DNA of 64,000 nucleotides from Streptomyces rapamycinicus NRRL 5491 (lineage in GTDB: Bacteria; Actinomycetota; Actinomycetes; Streptomycetales; Streptomycetaceae). A program made the translations under genes and the position numbers. The stretch is from contig NZ_CP085193.1 in assembly GCF_024298965.1 (NCBI RefSeq), positions 558,001-622,000 of the forward strand, written 5' to 3'. The notes beneath the pieces were generated by a model. The model worked only from the letters and a program-made list of their open reading frames with translations. It had not been told where the DNA came from and made no database searches. This document shows positions 54,827 to 63,247 of the stretch, one piece after another (the first letter of the stretch is position 1; every line of letters starts with the position of its first letter).

Positions 54827-56247
54827 CGCGGCGCCTCTTGCGGGAAACGCAGGGGCTGGGCGTCCAGCCGGACCAGATCGCGGGGCAACTGGTAGCGGGC
54901 GAAGGGCAGGATCGCCACCTTGGCGTCGGGGCCGTGGCGCTCCATCGCCGCGGCGAACGCCGCGTCCAGCGAGGTGGTGGCGTCGATGCCGATGTCGTCC
55001 GCCATGGCGAGGTTCTCTTCGAGGGTGACCAGCGTCAGGTGCTTGCGCACCATGACCTCGTAGATCGGGGCCCAGATGCAGCCCGCCCACATCTGGATCT
55101 CACGGGCGTGGATGTCCCCCAGCAGCCGGTGGTATCCGGCCTCGGAGGGTGGCATGTAGGGCTTCATCAGGTCCATCAGGGCCAGGCCGGGGAAGAAGCC
55201 CGTCTCGGTCCGCACACCGGGCGAGGGACTGGTGTAGATGATGGTGCCGCCGTCGCGCACCACGTAGTCGGCGGACATGCAGCCCCAGCCGGTGTGGAAG
55301 AACAGGTGGTCGGTGGGCGCGAACACCCCGCAGATGACGATGTCGGCCGGACCGCTTTCGGCCACCGGGCTGTCGAAGGTGTAGATCTCGTTGAACCGCT
55401 CGATGGTCCTGCGGTGCGACACCGGATGTGCCCCGAAGTTCATCTCGATCACCTTGCCGCGGGTGTCGAGCAGGACGTCCAGGGTCGCGGTGAGGCCGGC
55501 CATCGTGGCGATCTCGTCGATGTCCGAGCGCATCGGTCCGGCCAGTGCTCCGTAATGCGTCTGGGGCGACATCACGAAGTTGCCGTGGTTGGCCTCGATG
55601 GTGATGTCGGCGCACACCCCCGGCATGACCAGCTTGCCGCCTCCGCCGTAACCCCAGTGGTTGGCCTGCGCCTGTCCGATCGCGATCACCACGTCGTGGC
55701 CGGTCACGGACTCATGCACCCATGCGGGCGTGCCGCGCGAGGTGACGCCGAGGTGGGTGTAGACGTCGTAGTTGAGGGGGTCGTTCTGGAGCAGCGGGAT
55801 GCCCAGCCGGGCCATGCGCGCGAGGTTGTCCCGGCCGACCTTCTGCTCGATGTCGCGCTGCGACATCGATATGACCTTGCCGTTGCCGGTGATGACGGTG
55901 GCCTTGGTGGTACCGGCCCGCTCGATCTCGTCGAGTACGGCCGGAAGGATCTTCGAGGCCGGGGTGGGCCGGAACTGGTTGTCGATGATGACCGTGATGC
56001 TCCGGCCGCCCTCGAGCAACTGCGCGAGACTCGGCCCGGCCACCGGGTTGGCCAGTGCGCGCCGCGCCTCGTCGGTGGTGTTCTTCACCGCGGGGGGTTC
56101 GTCGGGGTAGACCGCCGCGAGCAAGTTCCGCTCGGGGATGTCGAGGCCGAGTTCCTCGCGGCGGACGTTGCTCTCGTCGTCCATGACGCCGATGGTCAGC
56201 GGGTCCAGCGACTCGTAGGGAATTCGTGCGTGGAAAGTTCCGGTCAT
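54823..56247 (-). CDS. LarA-family nickel-pincer-dependent racemase/epimerase homologue
   Basis: 474 residues from ATG 56247, with AGAGG upstream. It has the LarA DUF2088 N-terminal DNQFRPTPASKI (D-x(n)-RPTP). In GGGGKLVMPGV, K205 should carry the pincer cofactor. H221 (IEANHGNF) lies 16 residues after it, as does the Ni-ligand H200 after K184 in Lactobacillus LarA. H197 (NHWGYGGGGK) matches catalytic H174 roughly. The other catalytic His (H108 in LarA, in GMHQP) seems replaced by ITGNGKVIS. The substrate is probably not lactate; the nearby CoA/hydroxylase genes suggest an alpha-hydroxy acid from a degradative route. Confidence 0.85.
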   Translation of the reverse strand: MTGTFHARIPYESLDPLTIGVMDDESNVRREELGLDIPERNLLAAVYPDEPPAVKNTTDEARRALANPVAGPSLAQLLEGGRSITVIIDNQFRPTPASKILPAVLDEIERAGTTKATVITGNGKVISMSQRDIEQKVGRDNLARMARLGIPLLQNDPLNYDVYTHLGVTSRGTPAWVHESVTGHDVVIAIGQAQANHWGYGGGGKLVMPGVCADITIEANHGNFVMSPQTHYGALAGPMRSDIDEIATMAGLTATLDVLLDTRGKVIEMNFGAHPVSHRRTIERFNEIYTFDSPVAESGPADIVICGVFAPTDHLFFHTGWGCMSADYVVRDGGTIIYTSPSPGVRTETGFFPGLALMDLMKPYMPPSEAGYHRLLGDIHAREIQMWAGCIWAPIYEVMVRKHLTLVTLEENLAMADDIGIDATTSLDAAFAAAMERHGPDAKVAILPFARYQLPRDLVRLDAQPLRFPQEAPR

Positions 56248-56320
56248 CGTCGACCTCTTCGCAAGCGGCGCAACCATGCTCAATGGACCATATGTTTAAG
56301 ACGGTTGATCAATATATCGG
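56248..56320. promoter_or_regulatory. Leader with palindromes upstream of the larA homologue
   Basis: The 5' leader contains TTGATCAA and ATGGTCCAT, both palindromic, between the promoter and the start codon. They may be operators of a GntR or IclR-like repressor, which is not encoded in the window. Confidence 0.4.
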
Positions 56321-56349
56321 AAGCTAGGCGAGATTTCAGATCCTGTCAA
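56321..56349 (-). promoter_or_regulatory. Promoter of the lar operon
   Basis: On the minus strand TTGACA (56349-56344) is separated by exactly 17 bp from TAGCTT (56326-56321), about 75 bp before the larA-homologue start. It is one of the best promoter matches in the window and shows that the lar genes can be expressed independently of the catabolic genes upstream. Confidence 0.65.
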
Positions 56350-56382
56350 CGCATCCTGTCAACGCCTCCTGTCAACGCCTCC
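56344..56382. repeat. Three tandem 13-bp repeats carrying TTGACA
   Basis: Three copies of TGTCAACGC(A/C)TCC (56344-56356, 56357-56369, 56370-56382). On the minus strand each contains TTGACA, so three potential -35 boxes are stacked 13 bp apart; only the proximal one has a correctly spaced -10. Changes in copy number could tune transcription. Confidence 0.8.
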
Positions 56383-56411
56383 TCGCCACGCTCGCGCATG
56401 CGGCGGCCCCG

Positions 56412-57755
56412 TCACAGACCGCTGCCGACCTGCTCGGCCCGTTCCGGCCGCCGGCCGAAGGACACCGAGCCCCGGGTTTCCGGAACGGCGATGAGCGTGA
56501 CGACGAACACCAGGCTCGCCCCGGCCAGGAAGAACACCAGCCGCGAGGGCACATCGGTGAGATCGGGACTGAGCAGGCTGACGAAGGTCGGCATGAGCCC
56601 GCCGAGCATGAAGCCCAGGTTCCAGCTGACCGCCGTTCCCCTGGCCCGCAGCTCCGTCGGATACCGCTCGTTCAGGAAGATCATCAGTGGCGCGTAGGCC
56701 GCGTTGGACAGCATCACCATGAGCACGCACAGCACCGCGACCACGGCGCCGCGCTCTCCCCCGGCCGCCGCGATGGCCCACACCACGGCCGGCAGGGCGA
56801 GGAGGTTGCACAGCCCGAATCCCAGCATGGTCCTGCGCCGGCCGATCCGTTCGCTCAGCTCCCCCGCCCCGATCGCCGCGACCACCACCGCCAGGCTGGA
56901 CACCAGGAGGATGAACCCTCGCATGCCTTCGGTGACGGGCACGATCTCGCTGAGCAGGGTGGGCAGGAAGCCCGACGTCAGGTAGTACTGCGCCCCGCCA
57001 CCGGCCGCGACGGCGACGTTCAGCGCGAGGATCTTCTTGCCGTTGCCGCGGAGTAGTTCACGGAACGGCACCGGCTCGGGGGCCCGGTCGGTATCACTTC
57101 CCTCCCAGGCCGGTGATTCCTCGACCTTCCTGGCGACGAACAGGCTCAGCAGCGCGCCGCCGAGCCCGCAGAAGAACAGCACCCGCCAGCCCCAGGCGTC
57201 GAAGGCCGGGCCGGGAAACGCCGCGGAGACACCGATGTACGCCACGCTGGCCAGCGCCCCGCCCAGGCCCGCCCCGCCGGCACCGATCAGTCCGCTCATC
57301 AGCCCCCGCCACCGCGGGCCGATGCTCTCCGTGCCCAAGGTGTGCGTGGTCGCGGTGACGCCGCCGACGAACAGGCCCTGCACCACCCGGAGGGTCAGGA
57401 AGAGGATGGGAGCGAGCACACCGACGGCGGCGTAATCCGGCACGAGTCCCATGGCCGCCGTGGTCAGGCCCACGCCGCTCATCACCACGACCATGGCCTT
57501 TTTGCGGCCTCTGCGGTCGGCCACTTCGCCGAAGAGGGCGGCACCGGCGGGACGCATGACCACGGTGACGGCGAACGAGCCGAACACCGCGGCCATCCCG
57601 AGTGTCGGATTGGATGTCGGGAAGATGCTCTCGCTGACCGGCCCCGCGACGTAGAGCAGCAGGAACAGATCGAAAAGGTCGAACGACCACCCCGCGACCG
57701 AGGCGAAAACGGCGGCACCTGGCGACTTCGCGGGCTGTCGGGTGGCGGGACTCAT
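56412..57755 (-). CDS. MHS-type MFS transporter (organic acid/H+ symporter)
   Basis: 447 residues; GAGGAG seven bases before ATG 57755. Twelve membrane spans with VVMRPAGAALFGEVADRRGR and KKAM, the MHS-family loop 2-3 motif, and IFLNERYPTELRARGTAV in the second half. This family imports organic acids such as alpha-ketoglutarate, shikimate, benzoates and sugar acids. Placed after the hydroxylase genes, it is likely the uptake system for the pathway's substrate. Confidence 0.9.
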   Translation of the reverse strand: MSPATRQPAKSPGAAVFASVAGWSFDLFDLFLLLYVAGPVSESIFPTSNPTLGMAAVFGSFAVTVVMRPAGAALFGEVADRRGRKKAMVVVMSGVGLTTAAMGLVPDYAAVGVLAPILFLTLRVVQGLFVGGVTATTHTLGTESIGPRWRGLMSGLIGAGGAGLGGALASVAYIGVSAAFPGPAFDAWGWRVLFFCGLGGALLSLFVARKVEESPAWEGSDTDRAPEPVPFRELLRGNGKKILALNVAVAAGGGAQYYLTSGFLPTLLSEIVPVTEGMRGFILLVSSLAVVVAAIGAGELSERIGRRRTMLGFGLCNLLALPAVVWAIAAAGGERGAVVAVLCVLMVMLSNAAYAPLMIFLNERYPTELRARGTAVSWNLGFMLGGLMPTFVSLLSPDLTDVPSRLVFFLAGASLVFVVTLIAVPETRGSVSFGRRPERAEQVGSGL

Positions 57756-57860
57756 GGTGTTCTCCTCGTCTCGGAGTGGGCATACGGGAGGGCCCCGTGG
57801 CTTCGGCGGGAGTCCACGGGCGGCGCGGTCGGCGGGGAGGGGTACCACTAACACCTGCGG

Positions 57861-59123
57861 CTAACGCTCCTTGTCCCGGCCGCTCCGCCGACGCGGTCCG
57901 GCACCGCGCAGCAGCCGCCTGACGCGGTCGAGCAAGGGCGCGAACACCAGGCTCAGGGCGCTGGGGGCCTTCACCGGCCCGGAGGGCGCCTGCCCCGATG
58001 TCGCCGCTTCGGTGACGGCGTCGGCGAACTGCTCGAACATCCGGCGGCTGACGTCACCGGCGAGAGCGCGACCGAACTGGGCGATGCGGCCGGTGAGATA
58101 GACCTTGGCGTCGGCGTGCATGGCGGTGCCGGTCCCGGTGGCCTCGGTGGTCAGTGTGATGTCCGCCTGTGTCTGCGCCCCGCCGGTGTCCTGGCCTTGC
58201 GCGATCGCCCGCAGCCGACCGGCCTCGCGGTCGTGTTCGAGGATCTGCGCCACTCCGTTGAAGGCCAGTTTGATCGGCCCCACGGAGACCCGGGCCCTGC
58301 CCGCGTAGTGGCCATTGCCGTAGTCGTCGGTGAGCTCCGCGCCCGGCAGGCAGCGCGCGAGCAAGTAGATGTCGTCGAGAACGCCCCAGACCCGGTCCTC
58401 GGGCAGGTCGATCTCCGTGGTGATCCGCACCGCGATGGTGGGATCGCCGCTGGGCAGCACGATGTCCTGGACGCTCGGCGACACCGTGTCCCCGGCCTCA
58501 TCCGGACCGCCGGACGCGTCCGTGCCCTGCCCGGCCCGGCCGACCAGCGCCGTGCGCACGCAGTTGCCCGGCCCGGGGATGCCCTCGGGGTGTGCGCGCC
58601 GGGTCTGGTCCACCGCGGTGAGGATGTTCCGGTACCCGGTGCAGCGGCAGATGACGCCCGACAGCTCCTCCGGCAGCTCCTCCTCGGTGACGTCCGGCTT
58701 GTTGACCAGCAGGTCGTAGGAGCTCATCAGGAAGCCGGGGGTGCAGAAGCCGCACTGCAGGGCGTGGTGGCGCCCGAACGACTCCTGCAGCGGGTGCAGG
58801 GAGTCGGGCCGCCCGAGGCCCTCGACGGTGACGATGTCCGTCCCGTCCAGCTGCACGGCGAACAGCAGACAGGCGCGGGCCGCCTCGCCGTCGACGAGCA
58901 CGGTGCACATACCGCAGACCCCGTGCTCGCAGCCGACATGCGTACCGGTGAGGCCGAGGTGGTCACGCAACGCGTCGGCCAGGGTGACCCGCGCCGGGAG
59001 GCTCAGCACCGTGGGCGTCCCGTTGACGGTCATCCTGACCTCGACCGGGTCGTCCGCGCCGGCCTTCACCGGGCGCGGCGTACGGGGCCCCGCCTCGCGG
59101 GACCCGGCTTCGCCGACGGTCAC
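57861..59123 (-). CDS. Fusion of [2Fe-2S] hydroxylase subunit (CoxS-like) and CoxG-like SRPBCC domain
   Basis: 420 residues from GTG 59123, overlapping the CoxM-like stop (GTGA). Residues about 28-185 are a two-cluster ferredoxin subunit of molybdenum hydroxylases: GCEHGVCGMCTVLVDG, QCGFCTPGFLM and CRCTGYRNI. Residues about 217-400 are a CoxG/SRPBCC domain (LPEDRVWGVLDDIYLLARC, PGAELTDDYGNGHY), which in CO dehydrogenase clusters is a separate membrane-linked protein. The fusion may tether the enzyme to the membrane or hand over substrate. It is a subunit with the neighbouring CoxM and CoxL-like proteins. Confidence 0.92.
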   Translation of the reverse strand: MTVGEAGSREAGPRTPRPVKAGADDPVEVRMTVNGTPTVLSLPARVTLADALRDHLGLTGTHVGCEHGVCGMCTVLVDGEAARACLLFAVQLDGTDIVTVEGLGRPDSLHPLQESFGRHHALQCGFCTPGFLMSSYDLLVNKPDVTEEELPEELSGVICRCTGYRNILTAVDQTRRAHPEGIPGPGNCVRTALVGRAGQGTDASGGPDEAGDTVSPSVQDIVLPSGDPTIAVRITTEIDLPEDRVWGVLDDIYLLARCLPGAELTDDYGNGHYAGRARVSVGPIKLAFNGVAQILEHDREAGRLRAIAQGQDTGGAQTQADITLTTEATGTGTAMHADAKVYLTGRIAQFGRALAGDVSRRMFEQFADAVTEAATSGQAPSGPVKAPSALSLVFAPLLDRVRRLLRGAGPRRRSGRDKER

Positions 59124-60016
59124 GTGGTCACCTCCTCGGCGCCATCGCGGGCGCGCTCGTAAGCCTTGGACAGTTCCCGGCCGGCCAGGGCGAGCAGCAG
59201 CCGGCGCCGGTAGTCCCTGGACGCGTGGATGTCGCCGTCGGTGTCGACGATCTCCTCGACGACGGCGACGAGTTGTTCCTTGAGCCGACCCGCGAGCCCG
59301 TCGCCGCCGTCGTTGACCGCGGCGGCGAGCCGCTCGGAGAGATCACGGGTGACCGGCCGGTCGGACACGCCGAACGCGGTCATCGTCGCCTCCGGGCCGC
59401 CCGCGCGCAGACGTACCCGCACGGCGACGCCCGCGAGCGCGAAGTCGCCGTGGCGACGGGCGATTTCGGCGAACCCGAACCCCTCCCCCGCGGCGGCCAC
59501 GGGCAGCCGTACGGAGGTGAGGATCTCGTCGGGGGTCAGCGCCGTGGTCATCGCACCGTGGAAGAACTCCCGGGCGGACACGCGCCGGTGGCCGTTCGGT
59601 CCGGACAGCGTCAGCTCCGCGTCGAGGCAGCAGGCCACGGCGGGAAGCTCGGCCGCCGGGTCGGCATGGGCGAGGCTGCCGCACACCGTCCCCCGGCTGC
59701 GCAGCTCGCGGTGGCCCACCCAGGGCAGCGCCAGGCGCAGCAGGGGAACGCTCGCGCCGAGCGGATCCCGCTCCACACGGCGCTGCCGTACGGTCGCGCC
59801 GATGTGCAGGGCCGGTCCGGAGCGGGTCAGCGCGCCGAGCTCTTCGACGGAGTTGATGTCGATCAGCGTGTCGGGGCGGGCGAGCCGCATGGCGAGCACC
59901 GGTGTCAGCGACTGCCCGCCCGCGATGACCTTGCCGCCCCCGCGGGTCTCCGCCAGTTCGGCGATCGCGTCGGAGAGGCGCGAGGGACGAACGTAGGCGA
60001 ACGGTGCGGCTTTCAT
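59120..60016 (-). CDS. FAD-binding subunit of a molybdenum hydroxylase (CoxM-like)
   Basis: 298 residues from ATG 60016. FAD motifs are GGKVIAGGQSLTPVLAMRLA and SLAHADPAAELPA; the C-terminal domain is typical of CO dehydrogenase medium subunits. It passes electrons from the iron-sulfur subunit to an acceptor. It is 8 bp after the enoyl-CoA hydratase gene and coupled to the CoxS-like fusion. Confidence 0.92.
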   Translation of the reverse strand: MKAAPFAYVRPSRLSDAIAELAETRGGGKVIAGGQSLTPVLAMRLARPDTLIDINSVEELGALTRSGPALHIGATVRQRRVERDPLGASVPLLRLALPWVGHRELRSRGTVCGSLAHADPAAELPAVACCLDAELTLSGPNGHRRVSAREFFHGAMTTALTPDEILTSVRLPVAAAGEGFGFAEIARRHGDFALAGVAVRVRLRAGGPEATMTAFGVSDRPVTRDLSERLAAAVNDGGDGLAGRLKEQLVAVVEEIVDTDGDIHASRDYRRRLLLALAGRELSKAYERARDGAEEVTT

Positions 60017-60024
60017 GGATCAGA

Positions 60025-60804
60025 TCACCGGCCCTGGAACTTCGGGGCCCGCTTCTCGCCGAACGCGGCGACGCCCTCGGCGAAGTCATGGCTCGACCGC
60101 AGCATCGCGTACGCCTTGCGCTCCAGCTCGATCCCCGAGTAGAGCGGTGCATCGATCCCCTTGTCGAGCACCTCCTTGGCGGTGCGCAGGGCCAGTGGCG
60201 AGTAGCCCAGCATGGTCTTCACCACCCGTTCGACCTCCGCGTCCAGCGCCGCGCGATCGGGCAGCACGGCCGACACCAGGCCCCAGTCCCCTGCCTGCCG
60301 CGCCGTGATGCGGGTCGCGGTCATGACGTGGTACTTGGCGCGGGAGAGACCGATGAGCCGGGCGAGGCGCTGGGTGCCGCCGGAGCCGGGGATCATGCCC
60401 AGGCGCATCTCCGGAAGGGCGAACTCGCTGCGCTCGGTGGCGATACGGATGTCCGTGGACAGCGCGAGCTCGAAGCCGACGCCGAAGCAGTAGCCGTCGA
60501 CCGCGGCGATGACCGGCTTCGGACTGCGGGACGGTGCCGTGATGTTCTGGCCCAGATCGGTGAAGCCGACGGGCTCCATCTCCATGAAGCCGGGGATGTC
60601 GCCGCCCGAGGTGAAGTGCTCGCCCTCGCCCCGGACGACCACGACCCGCACGTTCTCGTCCGCGTCGAGCTCGGCGAAGCGGTCGGCCATCGCCTGGCGG
60701 GTCTCCATGGTGACGATGTTGTACTTGCCGTGATCGAGGGTCAGGTAGGCGACACGTCCGTCGTGGCCGTGGTCCAGCCCGATCCGGCCTCCGGTCAGTG
60801 CCAT
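60025..60804 (-). CDS. Enoyl-CoA hydratase/isomerase family enzyme
   Basis: 259 residues from ATG 60804, one base after the CoxL stop; a start at 60822 would overlap that gene. The crotonase fold has VVVRGEGEHFTSGGDIPGF and GYCFGVGFELALSTDIRIA (oxyanion hole), and FALPEMRLGMIPGSGGTQRL with catalytic Glu residues in the usual place. It hydrates or isomerises an enoyl-CoA formed from the ligase product. Confidence 0.93.
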   Translation of the reverse strand: MALTGGRIGLDHGHDGRVAYLTLDHGKYNIVTMETRQAMADRFAELDADENVRVVVVRGEGEHFTSGGDIPGFMEMEPVGFTDLGQNITAPSRSPKPVIAAVDGYCFGVGFELALSTDIRIATERSEFALPEMRLGMIPGSGGTQRLARLIGLSRAKYHVMTATRITARQAGDWGLVSAVLPDRAALDAEVERVVKTMLGYSPLALRTAKEVLDKGIDAPLYSGIELERKAYAMLRSSHDFAEGVAAFGEKRAPKFQGR

Positions 60805-60805
60805 G

Positions 60806-63247
60806 TCACAGGTCCCTTTCATTGTCGGTGCCGTTGAGCAGCTCGTTGAGCACGTTGCCGTGGAGGGGCAGAGTGGTGATGTCCACGCCCGCGGGAGCGA
60901 GCGCGTCGGCGACCGCGTTGGCGATCGCGACGGGAAGGCTCATGCTGCTGCCCTCACCGCAGCCCTTCGCGCCGAGGCGGGTGAGGGGTGAGGGGGTCTC
61001 GAGGTGGTCGCTGTTGAGCGCGTACCGTGTCTCGGCCGTCGTGGGACACAGGTAGTCCATGAACGTGGCCGTCGGTTGTCCGGCGTCGGTGTAGCGCATC
61101 TCCTCGAACATCGCGCCGCCCATGGCGTGCGCGAGCGCGCCGTGGATCTGGCCTTCGAGGAGCGTGGGGTTGAGGATGGTGCCCGGGTCGTGGACGGTCA
61201 CCACCTTCTCGAGCCGGAGCTGCCGGGTCTCGGCGTCGATCGTCACGGTGGCGAGCTCGGCGACGAATCCGTAGCACAGGCTCGAGTTGATCTGGTCGTT
61301 CCGGCGGGCGGCCTTCGCCTGAGGCGGTGTGAAGGCGGCCTCCTCGTACAGCCGCGCGGTGGTGCCCTCGGGCAGCGCTCCGGGATCCCAGTGGACCAGC
61401 CCGGCCGCGTGCCGGAACAGCACCGACCGCTCGGGCTCGGCCCGGACCCGGACCCTGCCGTCGGCGAGTTCCACCTCGTCCCGGCGGACGTCCAGCAAGG
61501 TGGCACCGGCGACCTTGACGGTCTCGGCCAGCTTCTCACCGGCCTCGACCAGCGCGCTGGTCAGCAGGGGGGCGAACCGCGACGAATAGCTGCCGGAGGT
61601 CACCGTCCAGGGGGTGGTGGCGGTGTCCATCTCGACCACCGGACGGACCTGGTCCAGCGGCAGCCCGAGCTGTTCGGCGACCACGGCCTGGGCGACCGTG
61701 GCGTGGCCCTGCCCCTGCGGCACGGTGCCCAGCAGGACGGACACAACGCCGTTGAGGTCGACGCTGACGCGTACGTGTTCGGTGGAGCCGGACTTGCCGC
61801 GCCCCGCCGTGCGCTGTTCGGCCGGGGTGGCCAGGCTGACATAGCCGATGTTGGTCGCCGACGGGTCGACGATGGTGGCGACGCCGATGCCGTAGTACTC
61901 ACCGCGCTCCCGCGCCGCGCGCTGCTCCTCCCGGAGTGCCTGGTAGTCGGCGTTCTTCAGCAGCATGTCCAGCGCCCGCTGGTAGTCGCCCGAATCGTAG
62001 ACGCCGCCGGTCGGAGTGGCGTACGGGAAGTCCGCACTGCCCACGAGGTTGCGCTGCCGCAGTTCGACCGGGTCCAGGCCGCACACCCCGGCGATCTGGT
62101 CCATCAGCCGCTCCAGGCCGAAGTACAGCTGCTGGCCGCCGAATCCGCGGTTGAGTCCGGTGGGCGTCTTGTTGGTCACGACCGCGCGGGAGCGGATCCG
62201 CACGGCGTCGATCGTGTACGCGCCGGTGATGTTGCCGAAACAGCGGTACAGCGTGCTGGGCTCCGGCGGGCGGAGATACGCGCCGACGTTGTCCACCAGA
62301 TCCGCGCGGAGTGCCCGCACCTCGCCGTCGGCGGAGACCGCGGCCTCGAACCACATCACGCGGTCGGATCCGGCGGAGCTCGCGAGCATGTGCTCGATAC
62401 GGTCCTCGGTCCAGCGCACCGGGCGGCCGGCGTGCTTGCTGGCCAGCGCCATCAGGGCCACATAGGGGTAGATGCCGGCCTTGATGCCGAAGCTGCCGCC
62501 GTTGTCGGCCGGGATCATCAGCCGGACGCGTGAGGCGGGTACGCCCAGCGCCCCGGCCAGGACCGGGACCATGGAGAACGGCCCGTGGAAGTTCGCCCAC
62601 GCCTGAATGCCCGGTCCGTCGGCCTCGTCCTGCCAGTGGGCGACGACCGCGTAGCACTCCATCGGGGTGGAGGAGTACCGCGGGAAGGTGTACTTGCCCT
62701 TCACCACGTGGTCGGCGGTGGCGAAGTGGCCGTCCACGTCGCCGAATTCGAAGGTCCGATCGGTCGCCACATTGCTGTCGGCGCCCTCGTGCAGTCGCGG
62801 GGCGTCGGGCAGGAGGGCCTTCTCGACGTCGACCAGCGGGGGCAGCGGATCGTAGTCGATCTCGACGAGTTCGGCGGCGTCCTCCGCGAGGTAGCGGTCC
62901 GCGGCCACCACCACGGCGACCGGTTCACCGACGAACCGGACCTTGTCGGTGCCCGTCGGGTAGTACGGCATGGGCGTCTTGAGGGAGAGCGGGAACGGCC
63001 GCAGTGTCGCGGCGACCTCATCGGGACCGATCACGGCGGCGACACCGGGGTGCCGCCGCGCCCGGTCGAGGCACACGCCGCGGATGCGGGCGTGCGGATG
63101 CGGGCTCCGGACGACCGCGGCGGTCAGGGTGCCCGGCAGCGGGTCGAGATCGTCGAGGAAGCGGCCCCGGCCGGTGAGCAGTGCGGGGTCCTCGATCCGT
63201 GCGGTCGGCCGCCCCGGCCGTTCCGTGGTCGCGGTCACGTGGTTCAC
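60806..63247 (-). CDS. Molybdopterin-binding subunit of a xanthine-oxidase-family hydroxylase (CoxL-like, not CO dehydrogenase)
   Basis: 813 residues from GTG 63247, overlapping the ligase stop. The domains are ALDOX-like N-terminus (RIEDPALLTGRGRFLDDLD, FVGEPVAVVVAADR) and the Mo-binding part with GSFGIKAGIYPYV, GLNRGFGGQQLYF, VPQGQGHATVAQAVV and AKGCGEGSSMSLP, where E765 is the catalytic Glu. The active-site loop reads NRGFGGQ rather than AYRCSFR of true CO dehydrogenase or AYRGAGR of form II, so an organic molecule, not CO, is the likely substrate. The MCD cofactor would be supplied from elsewhere in the genome. Confidence 0.92.
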   Translation of the reverse strand: MNHVTATTERPGRPTARIEDPALLTGRGRFLDDLDPLPGTLTAAVVRSPHPHARIRGVCLDRARRHPGVAAVIGPDEVAATLRPFPLSLKTPMPYYPTGTDKVRFVGEPVAVVVAADRYLAEDAAELVEIDYDPLPPLVDVEKALLPDAPRLHEGADSNVATDRTFEFGDVDGHFATADHVVKGKYTFPRYSSTPMECYAVVAHWQDEADGPGIQAWANFHGPFSMVPVLAGALGVPASRVRLMIPADNGGSFGIKAGIYPYVALMALASKHAGRPVRWTEDRIEHMLASSAGSDRVMWFEAAVSADGEVRALRADLVDNVGAYLRPPEPSTLYRCFGNITGAYTIDAVRIRSRAVVTNKTPTGLNRGFGGQQLYFGLERLMDQIAGVCGLDPVELRQRNLVGSADFPYATPTGGVYDSGDYQRALDMLLKNADYQALREEQRAARERGEYYGIGVATIVDPSATNIGYVSLATPAEQRTAGRGKSGSTEHVRVSVDLNGVVSVLLGTVPQGQGHATVAQAVVAEQLGLPLDQVRPVVEMDTATTPWTVTSGSYSSRFAPLLTSALVEAGEKLAETVKVAGATLLDVRRDEVELADGRVRVRAEPERSVLFRHAAGLVHWDPGALPEGTTARLYEEAAFTPPQAKAARRNDQINSSLCYGFVAELATVTIDAETRQLRLEKVVTVHDPGTILNPTLLEGQIHGALAHAMGGAMFEEMRYTDAGQPTATFMDYLCPTTAETRYALNSDHLETPSPLTRLGAKGCGEGSSMSLPVAIANAVADALAPAGVDITTLPLHGNVLNELLNGTDNERDL

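Noticed and set aside
60806..63247. Naming the hydroxylase as carbon monoxide dehydrogenase
   Set aside because: The active-site loop is NRGFGGQ, lacking the AYRCSFR motif with the Cys that binds copper in true CO dehydrogenase.
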